64,000 nucleotides of DNA from Actinomycetota bacterium (GCA_020160915.1 JAIUPK010000003.1:310001-374000), one strand, 5' to 3'. Positions 1-10,170 are shown, numbered from the stretch's first letter. A program made the numbers and translations. Notes: generated from the letters alone by a model not told the origin.

Positions 1-467
1 CCGGCGATCCTGAACCCGCTGGTCGCATCGGTCAGCCGGGTGCGCGCATACATCGACACCACTCGCGCAATGAACCGCTGCACTCCCCGACGGGCGGCCG
101 AGGACTTGAAGCTACCGCCGTCGGCATAGCGACTGCCGATCACGATGTCAGCGTGGTCGAGCGCGGCGATCAGATCGGCGATGTTCTCGGGCCGGTGCTG
201 GCCGTCTCCGTCGAACTGGATGACCGCGTCGTAGCCGTTCTGCAGGGCGAACTTGAAGGCGGTGCCCATGGCGGCCCCTACGCCCAGGTTGATCGCGTGG
301 GACACGACGCGTGCGCCTGCGGCTCGCGCGATGCTCGCCGTGGCATCACGAGAACCGTCGTCCACGAGCACGACATCGCTCAACGGATGAACCGCGGAGA
401 GCGACGCCAGTACTTGACCGATGACCGCCGCCTCGTTGAGCGCCGGGACCGCGACAAGTACTCTCAT
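1..467 (-). CDS. Family 2 glycosyltransferase, DPM1-like (partial, C-terminus beyond the left edge)
   Basis: Transfers a sugar from a nucleotide sugar, probably to a polyprenyl phosphate, in the cytoplasm at the membrane. The visible 155 residues begin MRVLVAVPALNEAAVIG and contain LVDDGSRDAT, the metal-binding FDGDGQH (DxD-type) and IGSRYADGGS, the usual order in the dolichol-phosphate mannosyltransferase group of GT2. The ATG at 467 lies 11 bp after the stop of the upstream glycosyltransferase, so it is the last visible member of the rfbC-rfbA operon. Because the C-terminus is missing, membrane anchors cannot be judged. The family call is firm; donor and acceptor are unknown. Confidence 0.85.
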   Translation of the reverse strand, partial: MRVLVAVPALNEAAVIGQVLASLSAVHPLSDVVLVDDGSRDATASIARAAGARVVSHAINLGVGAAMGTAFKFALQNGYDAVIQFDGDGQHRPENIADLIAALDHADIVIGSRYADGGSFKSSAARRGVQRFIARVVSMYARTRLTDATSGFRIA

Positions 468-478
468 AGCCGCCTAGC

Positions 479-1834
479 CTACCGGGAGCGACTGAATCGG
501 GAGGTCACGCGCGCGAGCGCACGTGAGGGTCCCTCGGCCCGCAGGTAGTGCCAGAACATCCGAATGTCGTGTGCGAGTCCGTAGGGCTTGCGACGCTTTC
601 CCGACGCCGAGCGGTCGACTCGGCTTCCCACGCTGTCGGCGGCACGATGGGGATTCGCCACGAACTCCACGAGCGGTGCGAGGGTCTTCTCCCAGAGGAA
701 GTCAGCGCGCACGCGCTCGACGTTGCGTCGCGTCTGCGCGATGAACTCCTCATCGAAGAGCACACGCTCGAGGGCCAGTTCGAGGGCCGCGACATCCCGT
801 GCCGGCACAACGACCCCGAGTCCCTCGCGCTCGACCAACTCGGCGAAGCTGTCACCCTCGGTCACGACCATGGGCAGTCCGGCCCAGAGGTAGTCCAGGA
901 TGCGAGTGCGGAACGAGAACGTGGTCTCGACGTGGGACATGTGCGTGCTCACGCCCGCGTCGGCCTCCATGAGCCAGCTCTGCCGATCGGCGTACTGCAC
1001 CCATGACTCGTTGAAGAACACCGAGGTGTCGAGCGCCCCCAGTTCGCGAGCGAGATCGAATGACTCGCGCACGATGCCCATCTCATCGACCCCGGGATGC
1101 TTCGTTCCCAGGAACAGCAGCCTGACACTCGGGCGTCGCTCGGCCAACTGTGCCACCGCCGTGATCAGCGTCAGCGGGTCGAACCAGTTGTACAGCCCGC
1201 CGCCCCAGATGAGCAGCTTGTCGTCGACGGCGACCCCGCTGCGCACACCCTTCACCACATCCGTGGTGTGGGCGGGCGGTGTGGAGCTCAGGCCGAACGG
1301 TGCAACCGCGATCAACTGCTCGAGGTGGGGGTCGTTCTCGTACGTCGCGGGGTTGACGCGCCCCAGCGTCGTCAGCTGTCCGAGATAGAACAGGCGCTGG
1401 CGTTCGGAGGCGCACAGGAAGAAGTCGGCGAGCGCGAGCTGCTCGTTGAGCACCCGGGTGGCGGTCGTGACTCTGAGTTCCCAGGTCGCACGACCGAGCT
1501 CGCGACCCTGCTCCAGCATCTCCAGATGCATCGGGTCGTAGATGTCGGCGACGACGACCTTCTCGGTGGTGCGCAGGGCGTCGAACTGTGCCATGGCGTG
1601 GCCCTGAAAGACGATGACGTCGGCCCAGGCGAGAAGGCGCGCAAACGCGGCATCCTCACCGGGCTTGACGCGGTGGAGCTCGAATGATGCATCGACCGGC
1701 TCCAGGAGGGTCGTCGTCATCAACGCGACCTCGTTGTCGATGGCCAGCAGTTGCGCCATGTTCCAGGCCCGGATGGCCGGACCCGCCATCTTCGGCCCGA
1801 TCGGGTCGCCCGTGATGACGAGAACTCGCGTCAC
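479..1834 (-). CDS. GT4-like glycosyltransferase of the polysaccharide locus
   Basis: A 451-residue two-domain (GT-B) glycosyltransferase, probably adding a sugar to a surface glycan. Residues 1-20 read [20 protein letters not shown], a typical N-terminal Rossmann strand and loop. The second domain has [24 protein letters not shown] and [20 protein letters not shown], the donor-binding region. An ATG further upstream would add 35 Arg-rich residues overlapping rfbA; the GTG at 1834 is preferred because it gives the GTGA overlap with the rfbA stop seen elsewhere in this locus. The basic C-terminal tail may touch the membrane. Specificity is unknown. Confidence 0.8.
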   Translation of the reverse strand: MTRVLVITGDPIGPKMAGPAIRAWNMAQLLAIDNEVALMTTTLLEPVDASFELHRVKPGEDAAFARLLAWADVIVFQGHAMAQFDALRTTEKVVVADIYDPMHLEMLEQGRELGRATWELRVTTATRVLNEQLALADFFLCASERQRLFYLGQLTTLGRVNPATYENDPHLEQLIAVAPFGLSSTPPAHTTDVVKGVRSGVAVDDKLLIWGGGLYNWFDPLTLITAVAQLAERRPSVRLLFLGTKHPGVDEMGIVRESFDLARELGALDTSVFFNESWVQYADRQSWLMEADAGVSTHMSHVETTFSFRTRILDYLWAGLPMVVTEGDSFAELVEREGLGVVVPARDVAALELALERVLFDEEFIAQTRRNVERVRADFLWEKTLAPLVEFVANPHRAADSVGSRVDRSASGKRRKPYGLAHDIRMFWHYLRAEGPSRALARVTSRFSRSR

Positions 1835-2700
1835 CGTTGCTCCGCGAGCAGCCGCTCGAGGTATTCGCCGTAGCCGCTCTTGACCAGAGGCCGGGACAGG
1901 GCGAGGAGCTGCACGTCGTCGATCCAGCCCGCTCGCCACGCGATCTCCTCGATGCAGCCGATCTTGTAGCCCTGACGGGCCTCGATGACCCGCACGAACT
2001 CACTCGCCTGCACCATCGACTCGAAGGTTCCCGTATCGAGCCACGCAGTGCCCCGGTCGAGCACGTCGACGCGCAATGCGCCGGACGTGAGGTAGTGCTC
2101 GTTGACCGTGGAGATCTCGAGTTCCCCCCGGGCGCTCGGCGTGATCGACCTGGCGATACCCACGACCGAGTTGTCGTAGAAGTACAGCCCCGGCACCGCG
2201 AAGTTGCTCTTCGGATGCTCCGGCTTCTCCTCGATCGACACCGCCCTGTGCTCGGAATCGAATTCGACCACACCGTAGGCGCGCGGGTTGGCCACGTGGT
2301 ACGCGAAGATCAACGCACCATCGACGTCGGTGTGGCTGCGCAGGTTGGAGCCGAGCCCGGCTCCGTGGAAGATGTTGTCGCCCAGAACGAGCGCGACCTT
2401 CTCAGAGCCGATGAATTCCTCGCCGATGATGAAGGCCTGCGCGAGACCATCCGGCGACGGCTGCACAGCGTAGGAGATGGAGATCCCGAGCTCGCTGCCG
2501 TCACCCAGCAACCGGCGAAACGCCACCTGGTCGTCGGGGGTGGTGATGATCAGGATCTCCCGGATGCCCGCGCTCATGAGCGTCGACAGCGGGTAGTAGA
2601 TCATCGGCTTGTCGTACACAGGCATCAGCTGCTTGGAGATGCCCTTGGTGATCGGCCACAGCCGCGTGCCGCTGCCGCCGGCAAGGATGATGCCGCGCAC
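1831..2700 (-). CDS. rfbA: Glucose-1-phosphate thymidylyltransferase
   Basis: Makes dTDP-glucose from dTTP and glucose-1-phosphate, the first step of dTDP-L-rhamnose synthesis. The 289-residue product starts [20 protein letters not shown], the nucleotidyltransferase signature, followed by [17 protein letters not shown] and [10 protein letters not shown]. Length and motifs fit RmlA. The GTG at 2700 is chosen because the conserved sequence begins there; longer in-frame ATGs run into rfbC. It lies 1 bp after the rfbC stop and overlaps the next glycosyltransferase by 4 bp, so translation is probably coupled. Feedback control by dTDP-rhamnose is known for the family. Confidence 0.95.
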   Translation of the reverse strand: MRGIILAGGSGTRLWPITKGISKQLMPVYDKPMIYYPLSTLMSAGIREILIITTPDDQVAFRRLLGDGSELGISISYAVQPSPDGLAQAFIIGEEFIGSEKVALVLGDNIFHGAGLGSNLRSHTDVDGALIFAYHVANPRAYGVVEFDSEHRAVSIEEKPEHPKSNFAVPGLYFYDNSVVGIARSITPSARGELEISTVNEHYLTSGALRVDVLDRGTAWLDTGTFESMVQASEFVRVIEARQGYKIGCIEEIAWRAGWIDDVQLLALSRPLVKSGYGEYLERLLAEQR

Positions 2701-2701
2701 G

Positions 2702-3304
2702 TCAGGCCGTGGCTTTCGCGTAGTACGCCCGCAGTTCGGCGTAGTCGGGGAGTCCACCCGACGCGAGCAACTCGGCCAGCGACGGGGCCGCGAGGTCCTT
2801 GGGGCTGAGAACGGGCTCGCCGAGCTCCGACGGGAACACAAGTCCGATGTCGGGGTCGAGAATGTTGAGGTCGTGTTCGGCGGCCGGGTTGTAGGTCGAG
2901 CTCACGAGGTAGGTGAGGGTGGCGTCATCGGTCAATGCGGCGAATGCGTGGCCGAGCCCCTCGGAGATGAACACCGACCGCCTGGAGTCGGCATCGAGCA
3001 GGACCGAGTCCCAGGTGCCGAACGTCGGCGAGCCGACCCGGATGTCGACGATGAAGTCGATGCCCGCTCCCCGGGCCACCGACACGTACTTGGCCTGCCC
3101 GGGAGGAGTGTCTGCGAAGTGGATGCCGCGCACGACACCTCGGCGCGAGACCGAGACATTGGCCTGCCGCAGTTCAAAGGAGCGACCGGTCGCCTCGGCG
3201 AGCCGGTCGTGCCGGAAGGACTCGAGAAACAGACCCCGATCGTCCTTCCAGGGCACCGGGGTGATCTCCCATGCATCCGGCACCGCGAGTTCTCGAATCT
3301 GCAC
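2702..3304 (-). CDS. rfbC: dTDP-4-dehydrorhamnose 3,5-epimerase
   Basis: Epimerises dTDP-4-keto-6-deoxyglucose at C3 and C5, the third step of dTDP-L-rhamnose synthesis. The 200-residue cupin-fold protein contains [26 protein letters not shown] (with the catalytic-type His) and GLGHAFAAL, all standard RmlC motifs. It lies 22 bp after the upstream GT2 gene and 1 bp before rfbA. The other two pathway genes (rfbB, rfbD) are in the divergent operon starting at about 4365, so the pathway is complete but split over two transcripts. Confidence 0.94.
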   Translation of the reverse strand: MQIRELAVPDAWEITPVPWKDDRGLFLESFRHDRLAEATGRSFELRQANVSVSRRGVVRGIHFADTPPGQAKYVSVARGAGIDFIVDIRVGSPTFGTWDSVLLDADSRRSVFISEGLGHAFAALTDDATLTYLVSSTYNPAAEHDLNILDPDIGLVFPSELGEPVLSPKDLAAPSLAELLASGGLPDYAELRAYYAKATA

Positions 3305-3326
3305 GGGACGATCCTAACGTGCGCGC

Positions 3327-4313
3327 TCAGTCGGCAGGTTGGAGGAGGTCGCGGGCGGCGTCCATGAGGCCGCGGCTGAATCGGCTGTAGCGCCCAGCCA
3401 CAACCGCGGCGGCAATTCGCGGGGCACGCAGAACCGGGTTGGACGGCAGGGCGAGTCGCCACTTCTCGTGTGTGAGCTTCGCCCTGGCGTGCGCGAGCCG
3501 GGATGAGTCGATGAGGGTACCGAGCGATTCGAGTCGCTCCACGAGCGCGGTCGAGCGAGCAACGAGCCCCTGGTTGCGCTCCAGGCGCGGTTCGCGCAGC
3601 TTGCCGAACTTGTACCTGAGGCTGGGCTTGCTCGCCCCGATCTGGTTGCCACCGTGCTGGCGGTACTCGATGAGCCGCCCGTCGATCAGGAGAGTACGGC
3701 TGATCGCGGAGGCAACGATCGCGAGCCACTCGTCGTGCACCCACGACGGCGCGAACGGCACGGCGTGGTCGAGCAGTTCGCGACGGAAGACCACGGTCGC
3801 ACCGGTCACGAGGTTGCGTCGGATGAGCGTGTAGTAGCTGCGCCCGTCCTCGAGGTGCCGCCGCTCTCCCGGAGTGGCCTCAAGGCTGTCCAGAAGGGAG
3901 TCCGGCAGGGGTGTGCGCTCGGCGGTCACGAGGGTCGCGTCACTGTGTGCGAGAAGCAGGTCGGGTTCGGCGGTGAAGCACTCGACGAACCGGGCGAGCT
4001 TGTCGGGCATCCACACGTCGTCCTGATCGCAGAGCGCAATCAGATCCCCGGTGCACGCCTGCACCGCCTGCTCGAAGTTGGCGACCACTCCCAGAGCGGG
4101 CGCGTTGCGCAGCACGAGGAGCTCCGGTCTCGGCAGCGGCGACTCACGTACAGCTCGTTCCACAAGGGACACCGTCTCGTCGGTGGACGCGTCATCCGAG
4201 AGCACGATCTGGGTCGCCGGCACGCTTTGGGCGAGAATGCTGTCGATCTGCTCGCGCACGAATGCCGCGCCATTGTGAGTGCAGAGCGCGACGGAGATCG
4301 AGGGGCTGGTCAC
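3327..4313 (-). CDS. Family 2 glycosyltransferase (rhamnosyltransferase-like)
   Basis: A 328-residue GT-A fold enzyme, likely adding rhamnose or another sugar to the surface polysaccharide. Residues near the start read ISVALCTHNGAAFVREQID, then LSDDASTDET and the metal-binding LCDQDDVWMPDKLARF. EYRQHGGNQIGA near residue 220 is typical of WbbL/RfbF-like enzymes. It shares the DQDDVWMPDKLAR block and the RQH..N motif with the divergently transcribed neighbour at 4365, so the two are probably paralogues. It is the first gene of the minus-strand operon; a 51-bp gap to the divergent gene must hold both promoters. Confidence 0.88.
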   Translation of the reverse strand: MTSPSISVALCTHNGAAFVREQIDSILAQSVPATQIVLSDDASTDETVSLVERAVRESPLPRPELLVLRNAPALGVVANFEQAVQACTGDLIALCDQDDVWMPDKLARFVECFTAEPDLLLAHSDATLVTAERTPLPDSLLDSLEATPGERRHLEDGRSYYTLIRRNLVTGATVVFRRELLDHAVPFAPSWVHDEWLAIVASAISRTLLIDGRLIEYRQHGGNQIGASKPSLRYKFGKLREPRLERNQGLVARSTALVERLESLGTLIDSSRLAHARAKLTHEKWRLALPSNPVLRAPRIAAAVVAGRYSRFSRGLMDAARDLLQPAD

Positions 4314-4364
4314 GCCTCCACCCTATTCGTCGCATCCGAAGGCCCCGGCGTAAAGTTGGTGCTT

Positions 4365-5309
4365 ATGCCGTCATCCGCCCCGACCGCCACGCTGCCCGAG
4401 GTGGTCGTGCTGCTGGCGACCTACAACGGCATCCGATGGCTGCCAGAACAGCTCGACAGCATCCTGTCTCAGGAGGGTGTTCGAGTGCGCGTTGTCGCCC
4501 TCGACGATGAATCATCCGACGGCACCCGGGACTGGCTCGTCGAACGCTCGGCTCACGAGCCGCGCCTGACGGTACTGCCCTCAATGGGCCCGTCCGGTCG
4601 GTCTGCGGCGAATTTCTACCGACTCATCGGCCTGGTCGAGCCACCCGCCGAGGGCTATCTCGCCTTCAGCGACCAGGACGACGTCTGGATGCCCGACAAA
4701 CTCGCTCGGCACGTCGAGTTGCTGAGATCCGGCGGGCACGACGGCATCTCCTCCTCGGTGACCGCGTTCTCCTCGAACGGCGATCGCACCGTCATCCGCA
4801 AGGACTACCCGCAGCGCCGCTTCGACTATCTCACCGAGAGCCCCGGGCCCGGATGCTCGTTCCTGTTGTCCCCGCGACTTGCCGCCCTCGTCGCGGCGCA
4901 ACTCGCCGACGACGAGTCACCCGCGAGAACTGCGGAGTACCACGACTCACTGATCTACGCGCTCACTCGCGGTCGGGGGTGGTCGTGGCACATCGACGGA
5001 GTGCCGAGTCTCGACTACCGGCAGCACGACTCCAACGTGATGGGAGCCAACACCGGCCTCAGTCCGGCGCTGACGCGTCTGAGACTCATCCGGGAGCAGT
5101 GGCACCGCACACAGGCCATCATTCACGCACGCTCCGCACTGCGTGTCGCCGCGCCAGAAACGCGCGCCGGGCTCGAGCAGATGCTGCCGTTGCTGGAGGG
5201 ACGAGGCATCCGTGCACGCTGGCGGCTAGCGTCCCACGCGGGGCAGATGCGGCGCCGACCCCGTGACCGCGCGATAATCAGAGTCTTGATAGTGACGGGT
5301 GTGTGGTGA
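4365..5309 (+). CDS. Family 2 glycosyltransferase (rhamnosyltransferase-like)
   Basis: A 314-residue GT2 enzyme, paralogous to the gene at 3327-4313. Motifs are VVVLLATYNGIRWLPEQLD, LDDESSDGTRDW, FSDQDDVWMPDKLARH and DYRQHDSNVMGANTG. The open frame extends hundreds of bases upstream as a shadow of the divergent gene; the ATG at 4365 is where family similarity starts. It is the first gene of the plus-strand operon with rfbB, rfbD and a GT4, and its stop overlaps the rfbB start. The presumed substrate is dTDP-L-rhamnose made by its neighbours; that is inference from context. Confidence 0.87.
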   Translation: MPSSAPTATLPEVVVLLATYNGIRWLPEQLDSILSQEGVRVRVVALDDESSDGTRDWLVERSAHEPRLTVLPSMGPSGRSAANFYRLIGLVEPPAEGYLAFSDQDDVWMPDKLARHVELLRSGGHDGISSSVTAFSSNGDRTVIRKDYPQRRFDYLTESPGPGCSFLLSPRLAALVAAQLADDESPARTAEYHDSLIYALTRGRGWSWHIDGVPSLDYRQHDSNVMGANTGLSPALTRLRLIREQWHRTQAIIHARSALRVAAPETRAGLEQMLPLLEGRGIRARWRLASHAGQMRRRPRDRAIIRVLIVTGVW

Positions 5310-6298
5310 CGGTAGTGAGAATCCTGGTAACCGGCGGTGCCGGCTTCATCGGCTCGAACTTCGTTCGGCGCACCCTCGAAGACGCCTATCCGGGCCTCGA
5401 GGGCGCCGAAGTGGTCGTTCTCGACGCCCTCACCTACTCGGGGAACCTCGAGAACTTGTCGCCAGTGGCCGACTCGCCGCGCTACGAGTTCGTGCACGGC
5501 GACATCCGCGATGCCGATCTGCTGGACCGCATCCTGCCGGGCGTCGACGCGATTGTGCACTTCGCCGCCGAATCGCACGTCGACCGCTCGGTACGCGACT
5601 CAGGAATCTTCGTGGAGACCAACGTGCTGGGCACCCAGCGGCTGCTGGATGCAGCACTGCGCAACGGCACCGCTCGGTTCGTGCACGTCTCCACCGACGA
5701 GGTCTACGGATCCATCGCCGAGGGCTCGTGGGACGAGACGCGGCCGCTTGAGCCCAACTCGCCGTACTCGGCGTCGAAGGCCGGCAGCGACCTGCTCGCT
5801 CGCAGCTACTTCCGCACCCACGGTCTCAACCTCTCGATCACCCGGTGCAGCAACAATTACGGGCCGTACCACTTCCCCGAGAAGGTCATCCCGTTGTTCG
5901 TCACCAACCTCATCGACGACAAGCACGTTCCGCTCTACGGCGAGGGCAACAACATTCGCGACTGGCTGCACGTCGACGACCACACCCGCGGCATCGCGAT
6001 GGTGCTCGTGGGTGGGCGAGCTGGCGAGATCTACAACATCGGCGGCGGCACCGAGCTCACCAACAAGGAGCTCACCGAGCTGTTGCTGGATGCCACTGGC
6101 AAGGACTGGTCGTATGTCGACCGGGTGGCCGACCGGCTCGGCCACGACCTGCGCTACAGCGTGGACATCTCCAAGATCCGTTCGGAGCTCGGCTACGAGC
6201 CGCTCGTGCCGTTCGAGCAGGGACTCGCCGACGTCGTGCAGTGGTACCGCGACAACCGGGCGTGGTGGGAGCCGCTCAAGGTCAGGGCAGCCCTGTGA
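5306..6298 (+). CDS. rfbB: dTDP-glucose 4,6-dehydratase
   Basis: Converts dTDP-glucose to dTDP-4-keto-6-deoxyglucose using bound NAD. It has the Rossmann motif ILVTGGAGFIGSNFV at the N-terminus, VHVSTDEVYGS, and the catalytic YSASKAGSD (YxxxK). NIRDWLHVDDHTRGI is typical of RmlB. Length is about 330 residues. GTG codons at 5303, 5306 and 5315 are all possible starts; 5306 gives a 4-bp GTGA overlap with the upstream stop, as used elsewhere here. The start is therefore uncertain by up to four residues; the function is not. Confidence 0.95.
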   Translation: MTVVRILVTGGAGFIGSNFVRRTLEDAYPGLEGAEVVVLDALTYSGNLENLSPVADSPRYEFVHGDIRDADLLDRILPGVDAIVHFAAESHVDRSVRDSGIFVETNVLGTQRLLDAALRNGTARFVHVSTDEVYGSIAEGSWDETRPLEPNSPYSASKAGSDLLARSYFRTHGLNLSITRCSNNYGPYHFPEKVIPLFVTNLIDDKHVPLYGEGNNIRDWLHVDDHTRGIAMVLVGGRAGEIYNIGGGTELTNKELTELLLDATGKDWSYVDRVADRLGHDLRYSVDISKIRSELGYEPLVPFEQGLADVVQWYRDNRAWWEPLKVRAAL

Positions 6299-7161
6299 CC
6301 CGCTACGTGGTGACCGGGGCCGGGGGCATGCTCGGCACTGACCTGCGCGGGGCGCTCGCGGGCCGCGATGCCACGTTCCTCACCCGCGCGGACCTCGACA
6401 TCACCGATCCGGCCGCCGTGGACGCCGCTATTGCGGCACAGCTGAGTAGCGGTGACGTCGTCATCAACGCCGCCGCCTACACCGCGGTCGACGACGCCGA
6501 GTCGCACGAAGACGAGGCTCACGCGATCAATGCCGTCGGTGCTGGCCTGGTGGCCGCCGCCGCCGCGCGATCCGGGGCCCGCGTCGTGCAGATCTCCACG
6601 GACTACGTGTTCGACGGCACGGCGACGGCCCCCTACGCGGAGGGTGCGCCGCGGCATCCGGTGTCTGCCTACGGCCGCACCAAGGCCGAGGGTGAAGAGC
6701 GGGTGCTGGCGGCAAATCCCGACGGGGCCTATGTGGTGCGAACCGCCTGGTTGTACGGCGAGCACGGGCCGAACTTCGCCAAGACGATGTTGAAGCTCGC
6801 GGCCGAGCGGCCCACTGTAGATGTCGTGATCGATCAGATCGGCCAGCCCACCTGGTCGCGCGATCTTGCCGAACAGATCATGCGTCTCGTGGACTCGGAT
6901 GCCCCAGCAGGCATCTACCACGGCACCAACGGCGGCACCGCGAGCTGGTTCGACTTCGCACGCCTGATCTTTGAGCTCGGCGGCTATGACCCCGAGTCGA
7001 TTCGCCCCACCGACAGCGCTTCCTTCGTACGCCCCGCTCCACGCCCCGCCTATTCGGTGCTCGGTCACGACGCGTGGTTCGGTGCTGGCATAGCTCCCCT
7101 GCGCGACTGGCGCTCCGCGCTTCGCGAAGCCTTTGCGACGGAAGCCCTGGTGTCCGCATGA
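6295..7161 (+). CDS. rfbD: dTDP-4-dehydrorhamnose reductase
   Basis: Performs the last step to dTDP-L-rhamnose with NAD(P)H. The 288-residue product begins VTRYVVTGAGGMLGTDL (Rossmann), followed by NAAAYTAVDDAE, QISTDYVFDGTA and the catalytic YGRTKAEGE. GQPTWSRDLAEQI near the C-terminal third is a family signature. The GTG at 6295 overlaps the rfbB stop by 4 bp. The gene overlaps the following GT4 by an ATGA, so rfbB, rfbD and the glycosyltransferase are tightly coupled. Confidence 0.95.
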   Translation: MTRYVVTGAGGMLGTDLRGALAGRDATFLTRADLDITDPAAVDAAIAAQLSSGDVVINAAAYTAVDDAESHEDEAHAINAVGAGLVAAAAARSGARVVQISTDYVFDGTATAPYAEGAPRHPVSAYGRTKAEGEERVLAANPDGAYVVRTAWLYGEHGPNFAKTMLKLAAERPTVDVVIDQIGQPTWSRDLAEQIMRLVDSDAPAGIYHGTNGGTASWFDFARLIFELGGYDPESIRPTDSASFVRPAPRPAYSVLGHDAWFGAGIAPLRDWRSALREAFATEALVSA

Positions 7162-8285
7162 CCACACTGCGCGTGATTGTCGACGAGATGCTCTCGGGCG
7201 CTCCGGGGGGAGTCTCCCGGTACGCCGAGGAGTTGACCCGAGCGCTGATCTCGACGGCGCCCAAGGGTGTTGCCGTCGAGGGTCTGGTGTCGGCGTCCAC
7301 CGAGCCGGAGTACGAGCGCATCCACGAACGTCTGCCGGGCCTTGCGACCCTGCACAAGAGTGCACTTCAGCGTCGCGAACTCAGTTCTGCATGGCAGCAC
7401 GGGTTCACTCGGCTGCCGGGAACAGGCATGGTGCACGCCCCCAGCCTCTTCGCCCCCCTCGCCAAGCACGACCGTCTCAATGACGGCGACCAGATCATCG
7501 TGACGGTTCACGACACTCTCGCCTGGACCGCACCGCAGGTGCTCGGCCCGCGCCGAGTGTCGTGGCACAAGGCGATGCTCAAGCGGGCCGAGAAGTACGC
7601 CGACGCGATCGTCGTGCCCAGCCACACCGTTGCCGATGAGCTCATGACGATCGCGGCTGTCGGCGAACGAATCAGAGTGATCGGCGGTGCCTCGAGTTCG
7701 GCGCTGCGCCTGCCCACTGACGCGGATCTGCTCGCCGCCGAGCTGGAGCTCCCCGATCGCTACGTGCTCGCCATCGGCGATATCGGCGCCCAGAACGGCC
7801 TCGACCAACTCGTCGCGGCACTCGCAGCTCTCGACGATGACGTCGCCCTCCTGATCGCGGGCACCGAGCCCGCCAGCCCTGCGCTGGTTTCCGCTGCCGA
7901 TGAGGCGCGTGTCGCCCCCGGCCGCGTTCGGGGCCTGGGAGCACTCGCCGACCCGGCACTGTCCGTCGCGCTATCCCGGGCCGCCGTGTTCGCCTACCCC
8001 AACCTCGAGGAGGGGTTCGGACTGCCCGTGCTCGACGCCTTCGCGCTGGGAACTCCGGTCATCCACTCGGATGCCCCCGCGCTCGTCGAACTCGGGGCGG
8101 AGGCCGGGCTCAGGGTGGAGCGCGAGGGTGAGGGCTACTCCGAGCGTCTCGCCGAGGCCATCGGTTCGGTTATCGCCGACTCAGAACTGGCCGATCGACT
8201 GCGTGTCGAGGGCATCGATCGCGCCGGGGTGTTCTCCTGGCGCGGAGCGGCCGACAAGGTCTGGCAGCTGCACGCCGACCTGTAG
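7158..8285 (+). CDS. GT4 family glycosyltransferase
   Basis: A 375-residue GT-B glycosyltransferase for the surface glycan. The N-terminal domain starts MTTLRVIVDEMLSGAPGGVSR; the C-terminal domain has GLGALADPALSVALSRA and NLEEGFGLPVLDAFA, the E-x7-E type donor-binding motif of GT4. The ATG at 7158 forms an ATGA overlap with rfbD; earlier in-frame ATGs lie inside rfbD. It is the last gene of the operon and is followed after 7 bp by the convergent LCP gene. The sugar transferred is not known, but a dTDP-rhamnose donor is plausible from context. Confidence 0.85.
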   Translation: MTTLRVIVDEMLSGAPGGVSRYAEELTRALISTAPKGVAVEGLVSASTEPEYERIHERLPGLATLHKSALQRRELSSAWQHGFTRLPGTGMVHAPSLFAPLAKHDRLNDGDQIIVTVHDTLAWTAPQVLGPRRVSWHKAMLKRAEKYADAIVVPSHTVADELMTIAAVGERIRVIGGASSSALRLPTDADLLAAELELPDRYVLAIGDIGAQNGLDQLVAALAALDDDVALLIAGTEPASPALVSAADEARVAPGRVRGLGALADPALSVALSRAAVFAYPNLEEGFGLPVLDAFALGTPVIHSDAPALVELGAEAGLRVEREGEGYSERLAEAIGSVIADSELADRLRVEGIDRAGVFSWRGAADKVWQLHADL

Positions 8286-8292
8286 TCGGGCG

Positions 8293-9666
8293 CTATGGCG
8301 CCGGGGTCTCCTCGACGGTCGGCGCAAGCGCTTCGGCGACGAGCTGGCGAATGTAGTCGAAGTCGGGATACTCGGGGTCGACGCCGTTATCGGGCACGAG
8401 GTCGAGCGTGTCGACGGGCAACGCGCGAGACTTGCCTGCGAGCTCGACGAAGTATCCGAGCATCGACTGCGGGATGTCGGTGCTCACGACCTGCGCACCC
8501 GCCTGCGCGACCGCCTGGAACTTGGTCAGCACGTTGGCCGGATCGAACTGCTGAAGGATCGCCTCCTGCACCTGGCGCTGCCGCCCCATGCGCTCGTAGT
8601 CGGTCGTGCCCGCACGGATGCGCGCGTAAGCCAGGGCAATTCCGCCATTCATGAGCTGCACGCCGGGCTCGATCCACGGCACATCGGTGTAGGGCTGACC
8701 GTTCTCGTCGACCTCGTCGGTGATCGGCAGCCGGTGTGCGACGTCGATCGTGACGCCCCCGAGGGCGTCGATGAGGTCGGCGAAGCCCTGCATGTCGATG
8801 AGGGCGTAGTACTGGATGGTGATCCCCAGGGTGCCCTCGACGGCATCCCTCATCGCCTCGATGCCGGGCTGGCTGCCGTTGGCGACCGCATCGGGGTAGA
8901 GGTCGGGTGAGTACAACTCGACCTCGGTGTAGATCGAGTTGATGAGGCACACGTCGACCTGGCAGCCGTTCAGTCCGTAGCCGTCGGGGTACTCAGCCGC
9001 GAGCGGTGACCCCTCGACGAAGGGCACGTCCTCCATGTTGCGGGGCACGCCGATGATGGTCGCCTTGCCCGTCGAGGCCTCCACGCTCACCACCGAGATG
9101 CTGTCGGGGCGCAGGCCGTCGCGGTCCGGTCCGGCGTCGCCACCCAGAAGCAGGATGTTGTACCGCCCGTCAACGGGGGGCTCGATTGTTGTTCCGGCGA
9201 AGACCTCGCCCACCGTCGACCGGGTGGTGCCGGCGATCATGACCGCGTAGGCGCCCGTGCCCGCGACGACCAAGAGTGCCGCCACGCTCAGCACCGCGAC
9301 GAAGATGCGGGCGTTGCCCTCGACATTCACGAACCGCACAAGGCGCAGCGTGTCGAGGGTGAGCACCACCCAGAGCACCACGTAGAAGATGATCACGCCC
9401 TGCAGAACCCAGAGGGCGAACGAGTTGGTGGCGATCGTGATGAAAGCGGTGCGCCCGAGGAAGTACACGAGCGCGCCGATCGCGATGAGACCCCAGAGCA
9501 CGAACGTCGACCCGACGCCGAATCGCCCCAGTCGTCGACTGCCGGCGAGCAGTTGCGCCGACCCGGGGATGAGGATGTTCAGCACGACCAGAACCCAGGC
9601 GCGACGCGTCATCACCTCCGGAGATCGCGTATTCGGATAGCGAACCGGGCTCGAAGCGTTAGTCAT
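8293..9666 (-). CDS. LytR-CpsA-Psr (LCP) family cell-wall ligase
   Basis: LCP proteins transfer polyprenyl-linked glycans onto peptidoglycan outside the membrane. The 457-residue protein has about four hydrophobic segments in residues 25-155 (for example VLQGVIIFYVVLWVVL and FVAVLSVAALLVVAG). The LCP domain follows: NILLLGGDAGPDRDGLRPDS, GVPRNMEDVPF, GGVTIDVAHRLPITDE and YARIRAGTTDYERMGRQ, which include the conserved Arg/Asp residues. It lies 9 bp downstream of purE on the same strand but next to the rhamnose locus, so its partner is probably that polysaccharide. The multi-span N-terminus is longer than the single anchor of many LCPs. Confidence 0.9.
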   Translation of the reverse strand: MTNASSPVRYPNTRSPEVMTRRAWVLVVLNILIPGSAQLLAGSRRLGRFGVGSTFVLWGLIAIGALVYFLGRTAFITIATNSFALWVLQGVIIFYVVLWVVLTLDTLRLVRFVNVEGNARIFVAVLSVAALLVVAGTGAYAVMIAGTTRSTVGEVFAGTTIEPPVDGRYNILLLGGDAGPDRDGLRPDSISVVSVEASTGKATIIGVPRNMEDVPFVEGSPLAAEYPDGYGLNGCQVDVCLINSIYTEVELYSPDLYPDAVANGSQPGIEAMRDAVEGTLGITIQYYALIDMQGFADLIDALGGVTIDVAHRLPITDEVDENGQPYTDVPWIEPGVQLMNGGIALAYARIRAGTTDYERMGRQRQVQEAILQQFDPANVLTKFQAVAQAGAQVVSTDIPQSMLGYFVELAGKSRALPVDTLDLVPDNGVDPEYPDFDYIRQLVAEALAPTVEETPAP

Positions 9667-9675
9667 GCCGATGCC

Positions 9676-10170
9676 TCACAGCGACGCGATGAGGGCGGCG
9701 TTCTTCTGCGCGACCTCAGCCTCGAGCGCAGCGGCGAACTCGGCGAGCTTCGCCGTCAAAGCGGTGTCGCCCGAGGCGAGGATGCGCGCGGCAAGGATGC
9801 CCGCGTTCCTCGCTCCGCCAATCGACACGGTGGCAACCGGAATGCCCGCGGGCATCTGCACGATGGACAACAGGGAGTCGAGACCATCGAGCGTCTTCAG
9901 GGGAACGGGAACGCCGATGACGGGAAGGGTGGTCACCGAGGCGAGCATGCCCGGCAGGTGCGCCGCACCGCCGGCACCAGCGATGATCACCCGGATGCCG
10001 CGCCCGGCAGCCGCCGAGCCGAAGGCGATCATCGCGGCTGGCGTGCGGTGTGCCGATACCACCTGCACCTCGTGAGCGATGTCGAACTCGGTGAGCACGG
10101 CGGCGGCAGCGGACATCACGCTCCAGTCGGAGTCGGAGCCCATGACGACGGCAACGAGGGGGGTACTCAC
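9676..10170 (-). CDS. purE: N5-carboxyaminoimidazole ribonucleotide mutase
   Basis: Rearranges N5-CAIR to CAIR in purine synthesis, following PurK. The 164-residue length fits class I PurE. Signature motifs are [12 protein letters not shown] near the start, [12 protein letters not shown] with the catalytic-type His, and [11 protein letters not shown]. The GTG start at 10170 is 16 bp downstream of the purK stop, so purK and purE form an operon that runs on into the LCP gene. Confidence 0.96.
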   Translation of the reverse strand: MSTPLVAVVMGSDSDWSVMSAAAAVLTEFDIAHEVQVVSAHRTPAAMIAFGSAAAGRGIRVIIAGAGGAAHLPGMLASVTTLPVIGVPVPLKTLDGLDSLLSIVQMPAGIPVATVSIGGARNAGILAARILASGDTALTAKLAEFAAALEAEVAQKNAALIASL